Below are positions 18,628-31,090 of a stretch of DNA of 64,000 bases, one piece after another. The notes beneath the pieces were generated by a model. That model was not told the DNA's origin, searched no databases, and worked only from the letters and a program-made list of their open reading frames with translations. Position 1 is the first letter of the stretch. The number at the start of each line of letters is the position of its first letter. A program made the translations under genes and the position numbers. The DNA lies in contig NZ_CP044427.1 in the NCBI RefSeq assembly GCF_008843165.1, positions 558,001-622,000 of the forward strand, in the 5' to 3' direction. Origin of the DNA: Ornithinimicrobium pratense. Lineage in GTDB: Bacteria > Actinomycetota > Actinomycetes > Actinomycetales > Dermatophilaceae.

Positions 18628-20001
18628 ATGACCACCAGCCCCCAGAGCCGCGTGATCCAGAACCTCTCGCAGGACGGGTTCGGCCTGCACGCACTGCCTG
18701 ACACCGGACGCAAGACCTACGTGCTAGACACCTCGGTCCTCCTGTCCGACCCGCACGCCCTCCTGAGGTTCGCCGAGCACGCCGTCGTGCTCCCGGTCGT
18801 GGTCATCACCGAACTGGAGGCCAAGCGGCACCACCCCGAGCTCGGCTACTTCGCCCGGCAGGCGCTACGGATGCTCGACGACCTGCGCGTCCAGCACGGC
18901 ACCCTCAGCGAGCCGGTGCCGGTGGGCCAGGCGGGCGGCAGCGTCCACGTCGAGCTCAACCACACCGACCCGACGTCCCTGCCGGCGGGCTTCCGCCTCG
19001 GCGACAACGACACCCGCATCCTCGCGGTGGCCAAGAACCTGTCGGCCGAGGGCCACGACGTGTGCGTGGTGAGCAAGGATCTGCCGATGCGGGTCAAGGC
19101 CTCGGCGGTGGGCCTGGACGCCGAGGAGTACCGCGCCGAGCTAGCGGTGGACAGCGGCTGGACCGGCATGTCCGAGCTCGAGGTCGGCGACGAGCAGATG
19201 CAGCAGCTCTACCAGACCGGGCGGCTGGAGCACCCGGCCGTTCGGGACCTTCTGACCCACACCGGCCTCACCGTGCTGGGCCCCTCCGGCAGCGCCTTGG
19301 GGCGGGTCGGGGCCGACCACACCGTGCGGCTGGTCCGGGGGGACCGGGACGCCTTCGGTCTGCACGGTCGGTCGGCCGAGCAGCGGATCGCCCTGGACCT
19401 GCTGCTCGACCCCGACGTGGGGATCGTCAGCCTGGGCGGGCGGGCCGGCACCGGCAAGAGCGCCCTGGCGCTGTGCGCCGGTCTGGAGGCCGTCATGGAG
19501 CGGCGCCAGCACCGCAAGGTCATCGTCTTCCGCCCCCTGTATGCCGTGGGCGGCCAGGAGCTCGGGTACTTGCCCGGCTCCGAGAACGACAAGATGGGCC
19601 CCTGGGCGCAGGCCGTCTTCGACACCCTGGGGGCGGTGGTCTCCACCGAGGTGGTGGAGGAGATCCTCGACCGGGACATGCTCGAGGTGCTCCCGTTGAC
19701 CCACATCCGGGGTCGCTCCCTGCACGATGCCTTCGTCATCGTCGACGAGGCACAGAGCCTGGAGCGCAATGTGCTGCTCACTGTGCTGTCCCGGATCGGG
19801 CAGAGCTCCCGGGTGGTGCTCACCCACGACGTGGCCCAGCGCGACAACCTGCGGGTCGGTCGGCACGACGGGGTCGCGGCGGTGATCGAGGCGCTCAAGG
19901 GTCACCCGCTCTTCGCCCACGTCACCCTGACCCGCAGCGAGCGCAGCCCGATCGCGGCCCTGGTCACCGAGATGCTGGAGGGTCAGCACGGGCTGTTGTA
20001 A
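18628..20001 (+). CDS. PIN domain-PhoH family ATPase (PhoH2-type)
   Basis: This protein of about 457 residues joins an N-terminal PIN nuclease domain ([11 protein letters not shown] near residue 30, [15 protein letters not shown] near 125) to a C-terminal PhoH ATPase. Walker [12 protein letters not shown] is near residue 271 and Walker B FVIVDEAQ near 368. In mycobacteria PhoH2 is an RNA helicase/RNase. The ATG at 18628 follows GGGAG with five-base spacing; a GTG two codons upstream is possible. It appears monocistronic, with the next gene about 240 bases away. Confidence 0.93.
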   Translation: MTTSPQSRVIQNLSQDGFGLHALPDTGRKTYVLDTSVLLSDPHALLRFAEHAVVLPVVVITELEAKRHHPELGYFARQALRMLDDLRVQHGTLSEPVPVGQAGGSVHVELNHTDPTSLPAGFRLGDNDTRILAVAKNLSAEGHDVCVVSKDLPMRVKASAVGLDAEEYRAELAVDSGWTGMSELEVGDEQMQQLYQTGRLEHPAVRDLLTHTGLTVLGPSGSALGRVGADHTVRLVRGDRDAFGLHGRSAEQRIALDLLLDPDVGIVSLGGRAGTGKSALALCAGLEAVMERRQHRKVIVFRPLYAVGGQELGYLPGSENDKMGPWAQAVFDTLGAVVSTEVVEEILDRDMLEVLPLTHIRGRSLHDAFVIVDEAQSLERNVLLTVLSRIGQSSRVVLTHDVAQRDNLRVGRHDGVAAVIEALKGHPLFAHVTLTRSERSPIAALVTEMLEGQHGLL

Positions 20002-20134
20002 TTTCCTGTGAACAATGAGGCGGCCGACCTGCTCTGACGCAAGGCGACGGGCGCTCAGCCGCCGTGTGACGTTCGCCACTCCTGCCCGCGAGGAGTTGAC
20101 CTTCGGCGTCGAGGTTGGCACCGTGGGAGTGCTT

Positions 20135-20152
20135 GATCACGATTTGGTAACG
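20135..20152 (+). promoter_or_regulatory. MtrA-box-like direct repeat upstream of the wall-hydrolase gene
   Basis: GATCACGATTTGGTAACG contains TCAC and GTAAC spaced like the MtrA consensus GTMAC-N6-GTMAC, with the first half degenerate. It is about 95 bases upstream of a secreted transglycosylase-like gene. MtrA is known to control resuscitation-factor and peptidoglycan-hydrolase genes in actinobacteria, which makes the position meaningful. The assignment rests on pattern only. Confidence 0.4.
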
Positions 20153-20244
20153 CCGCCACGTCCCCCCAGGCTCCCCTGACTTCCCTGTCCCCTGACAAGG
20201 TCTGGCCGGTGGCGTGCCCAGTCCCGTAGAACAGGAACCGTCCC

Positions 20245-21267
20245 ATGAACGATGCCCATTCCGTTGAGCCCACCAGTCAGCGCTCTCGCCGCGTGTCCCC
20301 CGTGGCCACCGCGCTGACCGCGACCATCGCCGCCGGCTCACTGGCGCTGGCCACCTACGCCGTCACCTCGACCGCGGTGGCCCCCGCCGTGGACCGCACC
20401 GCAGGTCTTGAGGCCAGCGTCAGCCAGGTCGCCCCGAACGTGGCTGCCGACGCGGTCGCCGCGCTCAGCCAGACCGTCGCCACCGACGCCTCCGGGGTAT
20501 TCGCTGAGGCGCGTGCGATGCGGGCGGAGCAGGCCGGCGAGGCCTTCGGTGCCTCCCTGGGGCTGCGCGGTGAGGGTGTCTCCGCCGTCCAGGCCCAGAA
20601 CGAGGCCATCCGCGAGCGCAAGGCTCAGGAGGCCGCGGCTGAGCGCGCTGCCGAGCAGGAGGCAGCTGCCGAGCAGGCTGCGGCTGAGCGCGCTGTTGCT
20701 GAGGAGGCTGCTGCCGAGCAGGCTGCGGCTGAGCGCGCTGTTGCTGAGGAGGCTGCTGCCGAGCAGGCTGCGGCTGAGCGCGCTGCGGCCGAGCAGGCCG
20801 CTGCCCGCGACGCCCAGCGTCCGCCCGCACCACAACCGGCTCCCCAGCCGGCGCCCCAGCCCGCTCCGCAGCCGGCGCCGCAGCCCGCTCCGCAGCCGGC
20901 GCCCCAGCCCGCCCCGCAGCCGGCGCCCCAGCCCGAGCCCCCGGCACCGGCCCCGCCCTCGAACCCGGGCGGCAACCGCGGCGTCGCCCAGGGCATGCTC
21001 GGCAGCTACGGCTGGGGCATGGACCAGTGGAGCTGCCTGGACTCGCTGTGGCAGAAGGAGTCCGGCTGGAGCCACACGGCCACCAACCCCAGCTCCGGTG
21101 CCTACGGCATCCCGCAGTCGCTGCCGGCCAGCAAGATGGCCTCCGCCGGAGCCGACTGGCAGACCAACCCCGCCACCCAGATCGCCTGGGGCCTGGGCTA
21201 CATCCAGGGTCGCTACGGCAGCCCGTGCAGCGCCTGGGCGCACTCGCAGGCCCACAACTGGTACTGA
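20245..21267 (+). CDS. Secreted transglycosylase-like protein with Ala/Glu coiled-coil and PAPQ repeats
   Basis: This 340-residue protein has an N-terminal signal or anchor (TALTATIAAGSLALATYAV). A helical Ala/Glu/Gln-rich region at about residues 125-190 holds 15-residue repeats (EQAAAERAVAEEAAA), and a Pro-rich spacer of PAPQ units follows at about 193-235. The C-terminal domain of about 90 residues has LWQKESGWSHTATNP, SSGAYGIPQSLPASKM and GLGYIQGRYGSPC, which fits the SLT-like wall-lytic domain common in Micrococcales; the Glu of KESGW is the likely catalytic residue. It probably cleaves or remodels peptidoglycan, with the repeats spanning the wall. Confidence 0.88.
   Translation: MNDAHSVEPTSQRSRRVSPVATALTATIAAGSLALATYAVTSTAVAPAVDRTAGLEASVSQVAPNVAADAVAALSQTVATDASGVFAEARAMRAEQAGEAFGASLGLRGEGVSAVQAQNEAIRERKAQEAAAERAAEQEAAAEQAAAERAVAEEAAAEQAAAERAVAEEAAAEQAAAERAAAEQAAARDAQRPPAPQPAPQPAPQPAPQPAPQPAPQPAPQPAPQPAPQPEPPAPAPPSNPGGNRGVAQGMLGSYGWGMDQWSCLDSLWQKESGWSHTATNPSSGAYGIPQSLPASKMASAGADWQTNPATQIAWGLGYIQGRYGSPCSAWAHSQAHNWY
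20672..20790 (+). repeat. 45-bp in-frame repeats encoding a helical linker
   Basis: A 45-base unit encoding EQAAAERAVAEEAAA is repeated nearly perfectly, with a third partial copy ending ERAAAEQAAA. Copies differ at few bases, implying recent duplication. Number of copies could vary between strains. The limits are approximate. Confidence 0.75.
20826..20940 (+). repeat. Short tandem repeat encoding PAPQ units
   Basis: About nine 12-base units of the form CCGGCKCCSCAG encode PAPQ in tandem, forming the proline spacer before the catalytic domain. Synonymous differences between units exist, so it is not a pure microsatellite. Confidence 0.8.
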
Positions 21268-21327
21268 TCCCCCGAGGTCTGCACGTCCGAGGACCCCGTT
21301 TCGCCCGCGCTGGCCCTCTTCTGGCCC

Positions 21328-22296
21328 CTACAGTCGGCGCAGTCGCACCCGGTCCACCGTGTGGTCGGCTCCCTTGAGCAGCACGAGGGTGGCCCGGCTG
21401 CGGGTTGGCAGGATATTCTCCACCAGGTTGGGGGCATTGATCGAGTCCCAGATGTTCTCGGCGATGTCGGTTGCGGCGTCGTCCTCGAGCGAGGCGTAGC
21501 GGTGGAAGTGCGACTCCGGGTCGGCGAAGGCGGTGCGGCGCAGCTCCAGGAAGCGGTCGACATACCAGCGCTTGATGTTGCCCACGTGCGCGTCGACGTA
21601 GACGGAGAAGTCGAAGAAGTCGCTGACCGCTAGCCCGGCCCCGCCGTTCTCCTGGGCCCGCGGTGGCTGCAGCACGTTCAGCCCTTCGACCACGAGGACA
21701 TCGGGACGGCGCACCACGGTGCGCTCGCCGGGCAGGATGTCGTAGAGCAGGTGGCTGTAGACCGGGGCGCTCACCTCGGACTTGCCCGCCTTGACCTCGG
21801 CGACGAACCGCAGCAGCGCACGCCGGTCGTAGGACTCGGGGAAGCCCTTGCGGGCCGTGAGGTTGCGACGCTGCAGGACCGCGTTGGGGTAGAGGAAGCC
21901 GTCGGTGGTCACCAGCTCGACCTGGGGGCGGGAGTCCCACCGGCGGATCAGCTCGGCCAGGATGCGCGCCGTGGTGGACTTGCCCACCGCCACCGACCCG
22001 GCCACCCCGACGATGAACGGGGTGCGCTGGTTGCGCTCGCCGAGGAACTCGCTGGTGATGCGGTGCAGCCGACCCACTTCCTGCTCGTAGAAGGACAGCA
22101 GTCGGCTGATCGGCAGGTAGACCTGCTCCACCTCGGCCAGGTCCAACCGGTCACCCAGGCCCCGCAGCCGTTCGACGTCAGCGGCGTCCAGGTGCATCGG
22201 GTGCTCCTCCCGCAGCCGCGCCCAGTCACCCCGGTCGAGCTCGACGTAGGGCGAGGGGATGCTGGCGCCATTGCCGTGGGAAACCATGGGCGGCAT
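21328..22296 (-). CDS. coaA: Pantothenate kinase (type I, CoaA)
   Basis: The 322-residue protein has the type I pantothenate kinase signature: P-loop [14 protein letters not shown] at about residues 97-110, then [16 protein letters not shown] and [10 protein letters not shown], with VVEGLNVLQ further on. It phosphorylates pantothenate, the first committed step of coenzyme A synthesis. The gene is divergent from glmS with about 65 bases between the starts. The ATG at 22296 is used; an ATG three codons in is also possible. Confidence 0.95.
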   Translation of the reverse strand: MPPMVSHGNGASIPSPYVELDRGDWARLREEHPMHLDAADVERLRGLGDRLDLAEVEQVYLPISRLLSFYEQEVGRLHRITSEFLGERNQRTPFIVGVAGSVAVGKSTTARILAELIRRWDSRPQVELVTTDGFLYPNAVLQRRNLTARKGFPESYDRRALLRFVAEVKAGKSEVSAPVYSHLLYDILPGERTVVRRPDVLVVEGLNVLQPPRAQENGGAGLAVSDFFDFSVYVDAHVGNIKRWYVDRFLELRRTAFADPESHFHRYASLEDDAATDIAENIWDSINAPNLVENILPTRSRATLVLLKGADHTVDRVRLRRL

Positions 22297-22361
22297 TCTG
22301 CCAAGCCGCCGACCCGCGTCGTGGGCCGGGATCCGGCTCGCGGGCCGTATCCTTGGTGACC

Positions 22362-24221
22362 ATGTGTGGAATCGTCGGATATGTCGGAGCCGAGCGTGGC
22401 GAGAAGGCCCTCAACGTCGTGATGGAGGGCCTGACCCGCCTGGAGTACCGCGGCTACGACTCCGCGGGCATCGCAGCGGTCGGTGAGGGAGCCGTCGAGA
22501 CCCGCAAGCGGGCCGGCAAGCTGGCCAACCTGGTCACCGCCCTGGGCGACGCCCCGCTGCCGGAGACCAGCACCGCGATCGGGCACACTCGGTGGGCCAC
22601 CCACGGCGGCCCCACCGACCAGAATGCCCATCCCCACCGCGGGGGGTTGGACGGAAAGCTGGCGGTCGTCCACAACGGGATCATCGAGAACTTTCACGCC
22701 CTGAAGCAGCAGCTGCAGGGCCGGGGCGTCACCTTCACCTCCGAGACGGACACCGAGGTGGTGGCCCACCTGCTCAGCGAGGCCTATGGCCGCACTCCCG
22801 ACCTCACCCAGGCGATGCGTGAGGTGGTCAACATTCTGGAGGGCGCCTTCACCCTGCTGGCCGTCCACGCAGACCAGCCGGATGTCGTCGTCGGCGCCCG
22901 CCGCAACAGCCCGCTGGTGGTCGGGCTCGGCGAGGGCGAGAACTTCCTAGGCTCCGACGTCGCCGCCTTCATCGGCTACACCAAGCAGGCTATGGAGCTG
23001 GCGCAGGACCAGATCGTCACCATCACCCCGGAGGGCTATGAGGTGATGAACTTCGACGGCTCGCCGAGTGACGGCAAGGTCTACGAGGTCACCTGGGACG
23101 CCGCCGCGGCGGAGAAGAGCGGCTACGACACCTTCATGGAGAAGGAGATCCACGAGCAGCCCAAGGCGGTGCACGACACCCTGCTGGGCCGCACCGACGC
23201 CGAGGGCCGGCTCACGCTGGACGAGGTGCACATCGACGTCGAGGAGCTGCGGGCCGTCACCAAGATCGTCATCGTGGCCTGCGGCACCGCCTCTTACGCC
23301 GGGATGGTCGCCAAGTACGCCATTGAGCGCTGGGCCCGGATCCCGGTCGAGATCGAGCTCGCGCACGAGTTCCGCTACCGCGACCCGGTCGTCGGCGAGC
23401 ACACCCTCGTCGTGTCGATCTCCCAGTCCGGGGAGACCATGGACACCCTGATGGCCGTCCGACACGCCAAGGCGCTGGGTGCCAAGACCATCTCGATCTG
23501 CAACACCCACGGCTCGACCATCCCGCGGGAGTCCGACGCGGTCCTCTACACCCACGCCGGCCCGGAGATCGCGGTCGCCTCGACCAAGGCCTTCCTGGCC
23601 CAGATCACCTCCTCCTACATCCTGGGCCTCTACCTGGCCTCCCTCCAGGGCGGGATCTCGGAGCAGGCCGCGCACGGGGTGATGGCCGAGCTGCAGGAGA
23701 TCCCGCTGCAGATCGAGACCCTGCTCCGCAGCATGGACCGGGTCAAGGAGATCGCCTACTTCATGGCCGACTCCCGGGCCGTGCTCTTCCTGGGCCGGCA
23801 CGTCGGCTACCCGATCGCGATGGAGGGCGCGCTGAAGCTCAAGGAGCTGGCCTACATCCACGCGGAGGGCTTCGCCGCCGGCGAGCTCAAGCACGGGCCC
23901 ATCGCGCTGATCGAGCCCGGCCTGCCGGTCTTTGTCATCGTGCCCTCCCCGGACAGCGAGCACGGCCTGCACAGCAAGGTCGTCTCCAACATCCAGGAGA
24001 TCCGCGCCCGCGGGGCCCGCACGCTGGTCATCGCCGAGGAGGGGGACGAAGACGTCGTCCCCTTCGCCGACGAGGTGATCCGGGTGCCGCGGACCTCCCC
24101 CCTGCTGGCTCCCCTGCTCACCGTCGTGCCCCTGCAGGTGTTCGCCCTGCACCTGTCCACGGCCAAGGGTCTCGACGTGGACCAGCCCCGCAACCTGGCC
24201 AAGTCGGTCACCGTCGAGTGA
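22362..24221 (+). CDS. glmS: Glutamine-fructose-6-phosphate aminotransferase (isomerizing)
   Basis: This 619-residue protein is complete GlmS. Met is followed by the glutaminase nucleophile Cys2 (MCGIVGYVG), with [11 protein letters not shown] and HTRWATHG in the N-terminal Ntn domain. Two SIS sugar-isomerase domains follow ([50 protein letters not shown] in part), ending in LAKSVTVE. It makes glucosamine-6-phosphate for wall and mycothiol precursors. I start at 22362 because Cys must be residue 2; the upstream frame start at 22353 would bury it. It heads a likely glmS-acpS-nnr operon. Confidence 0.97.
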   Translation: MCGIVGYVGAERGEKALNVVMEGLTRLEYRGYDSAGIAAVGEGAVETRKRAGKLANLVTALGDAPLPETSTAIGHTRWATHGGPTDQNAHPHRGGLDGKLAVVHNGIIENFHALKQQLQGRGVTFTSETDTEVVAHLLSEAYGRTPDLTQAMREVVNILEGAFTLLAVHADQPDVVVGARRNSPLVVGLGEGENFLGSDVAAFIGYTKQAMELAQDQIVTITPEGYEVMNFDGSPSDGKVYEVTWDAAAAEKSGYDTFMEKEIHEQPKAVHDTLLGRTDAEGRLTLDEVHIDVEELRAVTKIVIVACGTASYAGMVAKYAIERWARIPVEIELAHEFRYRDPVVGEHTLVVSISQSGETMDTLMAVRHAKALGAKTISICNTHGSTIPRESDAVLYTHAGPEIAVASTKAFLAQITSSYILGLYLASLQGGISEQAAHGVMAELQEIPLQIETLLRSMDRVKEIAYFMADSRAVLFLGRHVGYPIAMEGALKLKELAYIHAEGFAAGELKHGPIALIEPGLPVFVIVPSPDSEHGLHSKVVSNIQEIRARGARTLVIAEEGDEDVVPFADEVIRVPRTSPLLAPLLTVVPLQVFALHLSTAKGLDVDQPRNLAKSVTVE

Positions 24222-24228
24222 TGACGCG

Positions 24229-24585
24229 ATGATCGTCGGCGTCGGGATCGACGTGGTCGACATCGCCCGGTTCAGCGCGCGCCTGGAGGCCAACCCCCGC
24301 TTGGGTCCGCGTCTTTTCACGCCGCAGGAGCTGGGGCTGCGGCCGCAGTCCCTGGCCGCGCGGTTCGCCGCCAAGGAAGCCCTGGCCAAGGCGCTGGGGG
24401 CGCCCGTGGGCCTGCACTGGACCGACGCGACCGTCATCCGCGATCCGGACGGACGACCGCGGCTGCAGGTCGAGGGGACCGTCGCCGCCCGGGCGGAAGA
24501 GCTCGGTGTCGCCCGGTTCCACCTCTCGCTGTCCCACGACGCGGGTATCGCCTCGGCCGTCGTGGTCGCCGAGGGGGAGGGCTGA
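24229..24585 (+). CDS. acpS: Holo-[acyl-carrier-protein] synthase
   Basis: This 118-residue protein matches Acp[16 protein letters not shown] with the magnesium-binding Asp8, [13 protein letters not shown] with the second metal ligand Glu, and a C-terminal [17 protein letters not shown]. It transfers phosphopantetheine from CoA to acyl carrier protein. The start lies seven bases after the glmS stop, and its stop overlaps the next start (TGATG). The neighbouring coaA gene also serves CoA supply. Confidence 0.95.
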   Translation: MIVGVGIDVVDIARFSARLEANPRLGPRLFTPQELGLRPQSLAARFAAKEALAKALGAPVGLHWTDATVIRDPDGRPRLQVEGTVAARAEELGVARFHLSLSHDAGIASAVVVAEGEG

Positions 24586-26119
24586 TGCTGCGCGGGTATG
24601 CCGTGCCCGCCGTCCGAGAGGCCGAGGACCGGGTGCGGACCGGGCTGGCCGACGGGGAGCTGATGCTCCGCGCGGCGCGGGGGCTGACGGAGGTGGCCCG
24701 GGTGCGCGCCCGGCAGCAGGGTGCAGGCCGGATCGTGGCGCTCGCCGGGCCGGGGGACAACGGGGGTGACGCCCTGCATGCCGCGGCCCTGCTCGCCCGG
24801 ACGCACCCGGTCGCCGTGGTCGGCGTCGCCACCCGCCTGCACGAGGGGGGCCTGGCCGCGGCCCAGGAGGCCGGCCTCGAGGTCCACCGCGTCGACCCTG
24901 ACGCCGACCAGCTGCCCGCGAGCGTGCTCGCCGTGCTCGCGGAGGCGGACCTGGTCCTCGACGGGCTGCTCGGCATCGGGGGTCGGCCTGGTCTGCGCGG
25001 CGCGATGGACCTGGCGGTCGCGGCGGTGCCGGACACGGCCTACCTGCTGAGCGTTGATCTGCCCAGCGGCGCCGACCCCGAGGGGCGGGAACGGCCGGCC
25101 CGGATGGTCTTCGCCGACGAGACGGTGACTTTCGGCATGCTCAAACCGGTGCACCTGCTGCCCGCCACCGAGCCCGCGGTCGGCACCCTGACGGTGGTCG
25201 ATATCGGTGTGGAGATGGCCGTGACCCCCGTGGTGGAGCGGCTGGAGCACGCCGACGTCGCCGAAATGTGGCCGGTGCCGGCCACCCATGACCACAAGTA
25301 CACCCGTGGGGTGGTCAGTGTCGTCGCCGGCAGCGAGGCCTACCCGGGGGCCGCGGTGCTGACCACCACCGCCGCGGTGGAGGCCGGCGCCGGCATGGTG
25401 CGCTACCTGGGGCCCCGGCGGGCCGAGGACCTCGTGATCGCCGCCTGCCCCGAGGTGGTGCCCGGGGAAGGACAGGCCCAGGCGCTCGTCGTGGGCCCGG
25501 GGATCCCGCGCCGGGGGGTGACGACGACCCGGGCCGTGAGGACCCGGGCCGCGAGGACCCCCAGACCGCCAGGGTGCTCGAGACCTTTGGCGCCGCGCTG
25601 CCCCTCGTCGTGGACGCGGGCGCCCTCGAGCTGTTTGCGACCTGGATCCGCCAGGGCAACCGGCGACCGAGCACCGGCCGCCCTCCTGCTCCCTTCCCGA
25701 CCCTGCTCACCCCGCACGCTGGCGAGGCGGCCCGGATGTGCACGCAGCTGGGCGCGTCGACGACGCGGGCGCAGGTCGAGGCGGACCCGGTCGGCACGGC
25801 CCGGTGGCTGGCGGGGCGCACCGGGGCCACCGTGCTGCTCAAGGGCGCGGCCACGCTGGTCGTCCCGCACGACCAGGAGGCGCCGCTGCGGGTGCAGACC
25901 GATGCTCCGGCCTGGCTGGCCACGGCGGGGGCCGGGGACGTCCTGGCCGGGTTGGCGGGCACGCTCCTGGCCGCCGGGTGCTCCGCCCCGGACGCCGGCG
26001 CGCTGGCCGCACTGGTCCACGGCGTGGCTGCCGACCGGGCCAACCCCGGTGGCCCGGTGCGCGCGCTCGCGGTCGCGCACGCCATACCGGAGGCCATAGC
26101 CCACCTGTTGCGCCGCTGA
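24585..26119 (+). pseudogene. nnr: Bifunctional NAD(P)H-hydrate epimerase/dehydratase (Nnr), broken by a one-base deletion
   Basis: The N-terminal half (about residues 1-215) is the YjeF_N epimerase: LAGPGDNGGDALHAAALLA and DGLLGIGGRPGLRG. The C-terminal half is the ADP-dependent dehydratase: HDHKYTRGVVSVVAGS, ALVVGPGI, then in another frame TLLTPHAGEAARM and ATAGAGDVLAGLAGTLLA, ending at 26119. The frame breaks between about 25500 and 25525, where a six-G run sits at 25513-25518; one more G joins the halves through a DPGRE-DPGRE stretch. Nnr repairs hydrated NADH and NADPH. Both halves are well conserved, so I suspect a sequence error. Confidence 0.88.
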
Positions 26120-26166
26120 CCAGGGGCCCCGGGCCGTGGGCGGCGGCCGACGGCTAGGGTCGAGTC

Positions 26167-26628
26167 ATGGATCAGCGTCTGTCCCTCGTCACCCTCGGTG
26201 TGCAGGACCTCGACCGGGCGCGGGCGTTCTACACCGCGCTCGGCTGGGAGCCGGGACCCTCGCCGGAGCACATCGTCTTCTTCCAGGCCGGCGGCATGGT
26301 CGTCGCGCTGTGGGAGCGGGCCGCGCTCGGCGTGGACTCCGGGATCGACCTCGGTGAGGGCGAGGGCGAGGACACCCCGGGCAGCGGCGACGGCTGGGGT
26401 GGCATCAACCTGGGCCTGAACCTGACCAGCGCCGCCGACGTCGATGAGCAGATGTCGCAGGCCCACGACGTCGGCGCCACGATCCTGCGCCAGCCCGGCA
26501 ACCGCTATTGGGGTGGCTACTCCGGCGTCTTCGCCGACCCGGACGGCCACGTCTGGGAGATCGCCTACAACCCCTACTGGAGCGTCTCCGAGGACGGCCT
26601 GACCCTGCTGGGGGACGGCCGCGGCTGA
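26167..26628 (+). CDS. VOC (glyoxalase-like) family protein
   Basis: This 153-residue protein has one vicinal-oxygen-chelate fold made of two beta-alpha-beta-beta-beta halves: [21 protein letters not shown] at the start, then [20 protein letters not shown] and [22 protein letters not shown]. The last motif is the typical VOC metal-ligand Glu region. Family members include glyoxalases, dioxygenases and resistance proteins; the substrate cannot be told. It stands alone between nnr and sodA. Confidence 0.88.
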   Translation: MDQRLSLVTLGVQDLDRARAFYTALGWEPGPSPEHIVFFQAGGMVVALWERAALGVDSGIDLGEGEGEDTPGSGDGWGGINLGLNLTSAADVDEQMSQAHDVGATILRQPGNRYWGGYSGVFADPDGHVWEIAYNPYWSVSEDGLTLLGDGRG

Positions 26629-26725
26629 CACCTCCGGGGTGGCCTGCGCTTGCGCCTGCCGTGACCCCGGGGAGACAGTGGACACATCGCCCGCCCATCG
26701 AACACCAACACATCAGGAGGAACCA

Positions 26726-27346
26726 GTGACCTACACGCTGCCCGATCTTCCCTACGACTACGCTGCTCTCGAGCCCGCCATCTCCGGCGAGATCATGGAG
26801 CTGCACCACAGCAAGCACCACAAGACCTACGTGGACGGCGCCAACACCGCCCTGGAGAAGATGGCCCAGGCGCGCGAGACGGGCGACTTCGCCGCCATCA
26901 CCATGCTGTCCAAGAACCTGGCCTTCCACCTGGGCGGCCACACGAACCACTCGGTGTTCTGGACGAACATGTCCCCGGACGGCGGTGACCGGCCCGAGGG
27001 TGAGGTGGCCGCGGGCATCGCCGAGTTCTTCGGCAGCTTCGAGGGCTTTCAGGGTCAGTTCGAGGCCAACGCCAACACCCTGCAGGGTTCGGGCTGGGCC
27101 TACCTGACCTGGGACCCGGTGGCCCAGCGGATGCTGATCGGCCAGCTCTACGACCAGCAGGGGAATGTGCCGGTCGGTCAGGTGCCGCTGCTGATGCTCG
27201 ACATGTGGGAGCACGCCTACTACCTGCAGTACAAGAACGTCAAGGCCGACTACGTCAAGGCCTGGTGGAACGTCGTGAACTGGGCTGACGTGGCCCGCCG
27301 CCTGGAGAAGGCCCGCTCGGCCACCTCCGGGCTCCTCGTTCCCTGA
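26726..27346 (+). CDS. sodA: Superoxide dismutase (Mn/Fe)
   Basis: This 206-residue protein has the complete Mn/Fe superoxide dismutase fold. Metal ligands are His27 ([13 protein letters not shown]), His75 in HTNHSVFW, and Asp and His in [13 protein letters not shown]. The GTG at 26726 follows AGGAGG with ideal spacing; the upstream in-frame ATG at 26639 would add an implausible Cys/His-rich tail. It disproportionates superoxide. Residues that separate Mn from Fe types cannot be judged without alignment. It ends at a strong two-hairpin terminator. Confidence 0.96.
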   Translation: MTYTLPDLPYDYAALEPAISGEIMELHHSKHHKTYVDGANTALEKMAQARETGDFAAITMLSKNLAFHLGGHTNHSVFWTNMSPDGGDRPEGEVAAGIAEFFGSFEGFQGQFEANANTLQGSGWAYLTWDPVAQRMLIGQLYDQQGNVPVGQVPLLMLDMWEHAYYLQYKNVKADYVKAWWNVVNWADVARRLEKARSATSGLLVP

Positions 27347-27360
27347 CGCATATCGGCTGA

Positions 27361-27425
27361 TCGTGCGTTCACGCACGACCGGTTGATCCCCCAGCACCGC
27401 CCCGGCCGTCCGGCCGGGGCGGTGC
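27361..27425. terminator. Tandem hairpins between convergent sodA and leuA
   Basis: The first stem is TCGTGCG-TTCA-CGCACGA (27361-27378). The second has perfect 14-base arms, GCACCGCCCCGGCC at 27394-27407 and its complement at 27412-27425, with loop GTCC. No U-tract follows in either direction. The placement between two convergent genes fits a bidirectional terminator. Confidence 0.8.
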
Positions 27426-27456
27426 CGCGTCTCCTCCGCAGGCGGGAGGGCGGCGC

Positions 27457-30112
<2,656 letters not shown>

Positions 30113-30154
30113 GCACCGACGGAACGCCGGGTGGGGGACGCCGGCTCGCGCCGC

Positions 30155-31090
30155 TCAGCCCGGGGTGATGACCGTGCCCACCTCACCGTCCACGGCGTCG
30201 GCGATGCGGGGGAGCGCGGTCACGACGGCCATCGCTCCGCCTTGCTCGACGAAGCGGGTCACGGCCTCGATCTTGGGCAGCATGGAGCCTTCGCCGAACT
30301 CGCCGGCCTCGATGTGCGTGCGGATCTGCGACGCACTGACCCGCCCGACGGGCCGGGCCTGCGGCGTGCCCCAGTCGAGCACGGCGTGCTCGACGTCGGT
30401 CGCGATGACGAGCAGGTCGGCCTCCACCTGCCGACTGAGCAGGGTGGCGGTGAGGTCCTTGTCGATGACCGCCTCGACGCCCTGGTAGCCCCCCCGGTCG
30501 TCCGGGACGACCGGGATGCCGCCGCCGCCGGAGGAGACGACGAGGAAGCCCTGGGCGAGCAGAGCGGCCACCGCGGGGGCGTCGACGATCCGCCGCGGCT
30601 CGGGGGAGGCGACCAGCCGGCGCCACCCCTTGGCCCCCTCGTCCCGCCAGGTCTGCCCCAGCGAGGTCTGCGCGGCCGCGTGCTCGGCGTCGTTGTAGGG
30701 ACCGACCGCCTTGGTGGGCCGGTCAAAGGCGGGGTCGTCGGGGGACACCTCGGTGCGCGAGACGAGCGCCGCTACGGGCTGGTCCGCGCAGGCCGCGGCC
30801 AGGGCCCGCTCCAGCGCGTTCATCAGGGTGAAGCCGAGGGTTCCCTGGGTCTGGGCCCCGCACCAGTCCAGGCTGACCGGCGTGAGCTGGTGGGCAGACA
30901 GCTCGTTCTTGAGCAGGATGTTGCCGACCTGGGGACCGTTGCCGTGGGTGAGGACGACTTCGTGCCCGTCGGCCACGAGCCGGGCGATGTGCTGGGCAGC
31001 CACCTCGATCGCGGCTCGTTGGTCGTCCTGGGTCGAGCGCCCGTCCGACGTGGTCATGGCGTTGCCCCCGAGGGCGATGACGATCCTCAT
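30155..31090 (-). CDS. arcC: Carbamate kinase
   Basis: This 311-residue protein has all carbamate kinase landmarks: MRIVIALGGNAM, TSDGRSTQDDQ, LTHGNGPQVGNILLKNE, SSGGGGIPVV, GVEAVIDKDLTA and GEGSMLPKIEA. It converts carbamoyl phosphate and ADP to ATP, CO2 and ammonia. No arginine deiminase or ornithine carbamoyltransferase gene is nearby. It is instead last in an operon with a molybdenum hydroxylase and HyuAB, and FdrA/AllG/AllH homologues lie in the same island. That context says its carbamoyl phosphate comes from a ureido compound. The ATG overlaps the NmrA-like stop (ATGA). Confidence 0.95.
   Translation of the reverse strand: MRIVIALGGNAMTTSDGRSTQDDQRAAIEVAAQHIARLVADGHEVVLTHGNGPQVGNILLKNELSAHQLTPVSLDWCGAQTQGTLGFTLMNALERALAAACADQPVAALVSRTEVSPDDPAFDRPTKAVGPYNDAEHAAAQTSLGQTWRDEGAKGWRRLVASPEPRRIVDAPAVAALLAQGFLVVSSGGGGIPVVPDDRGGYQGVEAVIDKDLTATLLSRQVEADLLVIATDVEHAVLDWGTPQARPVGRVSASQIRTHIEAGEFGEGSMLPKIEAVTRFVEQGGAMAVVTALPRIADAVDGEVGTVITPG

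Noticed and set aside
20150..20244. c-di-AMP (ydaO) riboswitch before the wall-hydrolase gene
   Set aside because: Such switches occur before wall-hydrolase genes in actinobacteria, but I could not find the conserved core here.
22947..25295. Minus-strand frame of 782 codons
   Set aside because: Antisense to glmS, acpS and nnr; composition is typical of GC-rich shadow frames.
30155..31090. Arginine deiminase pathway
   Set aside because: Carbamate kinase is present but no arginine deiminase, ornithine carbamoyltransferase or antiporter gene is nearby.
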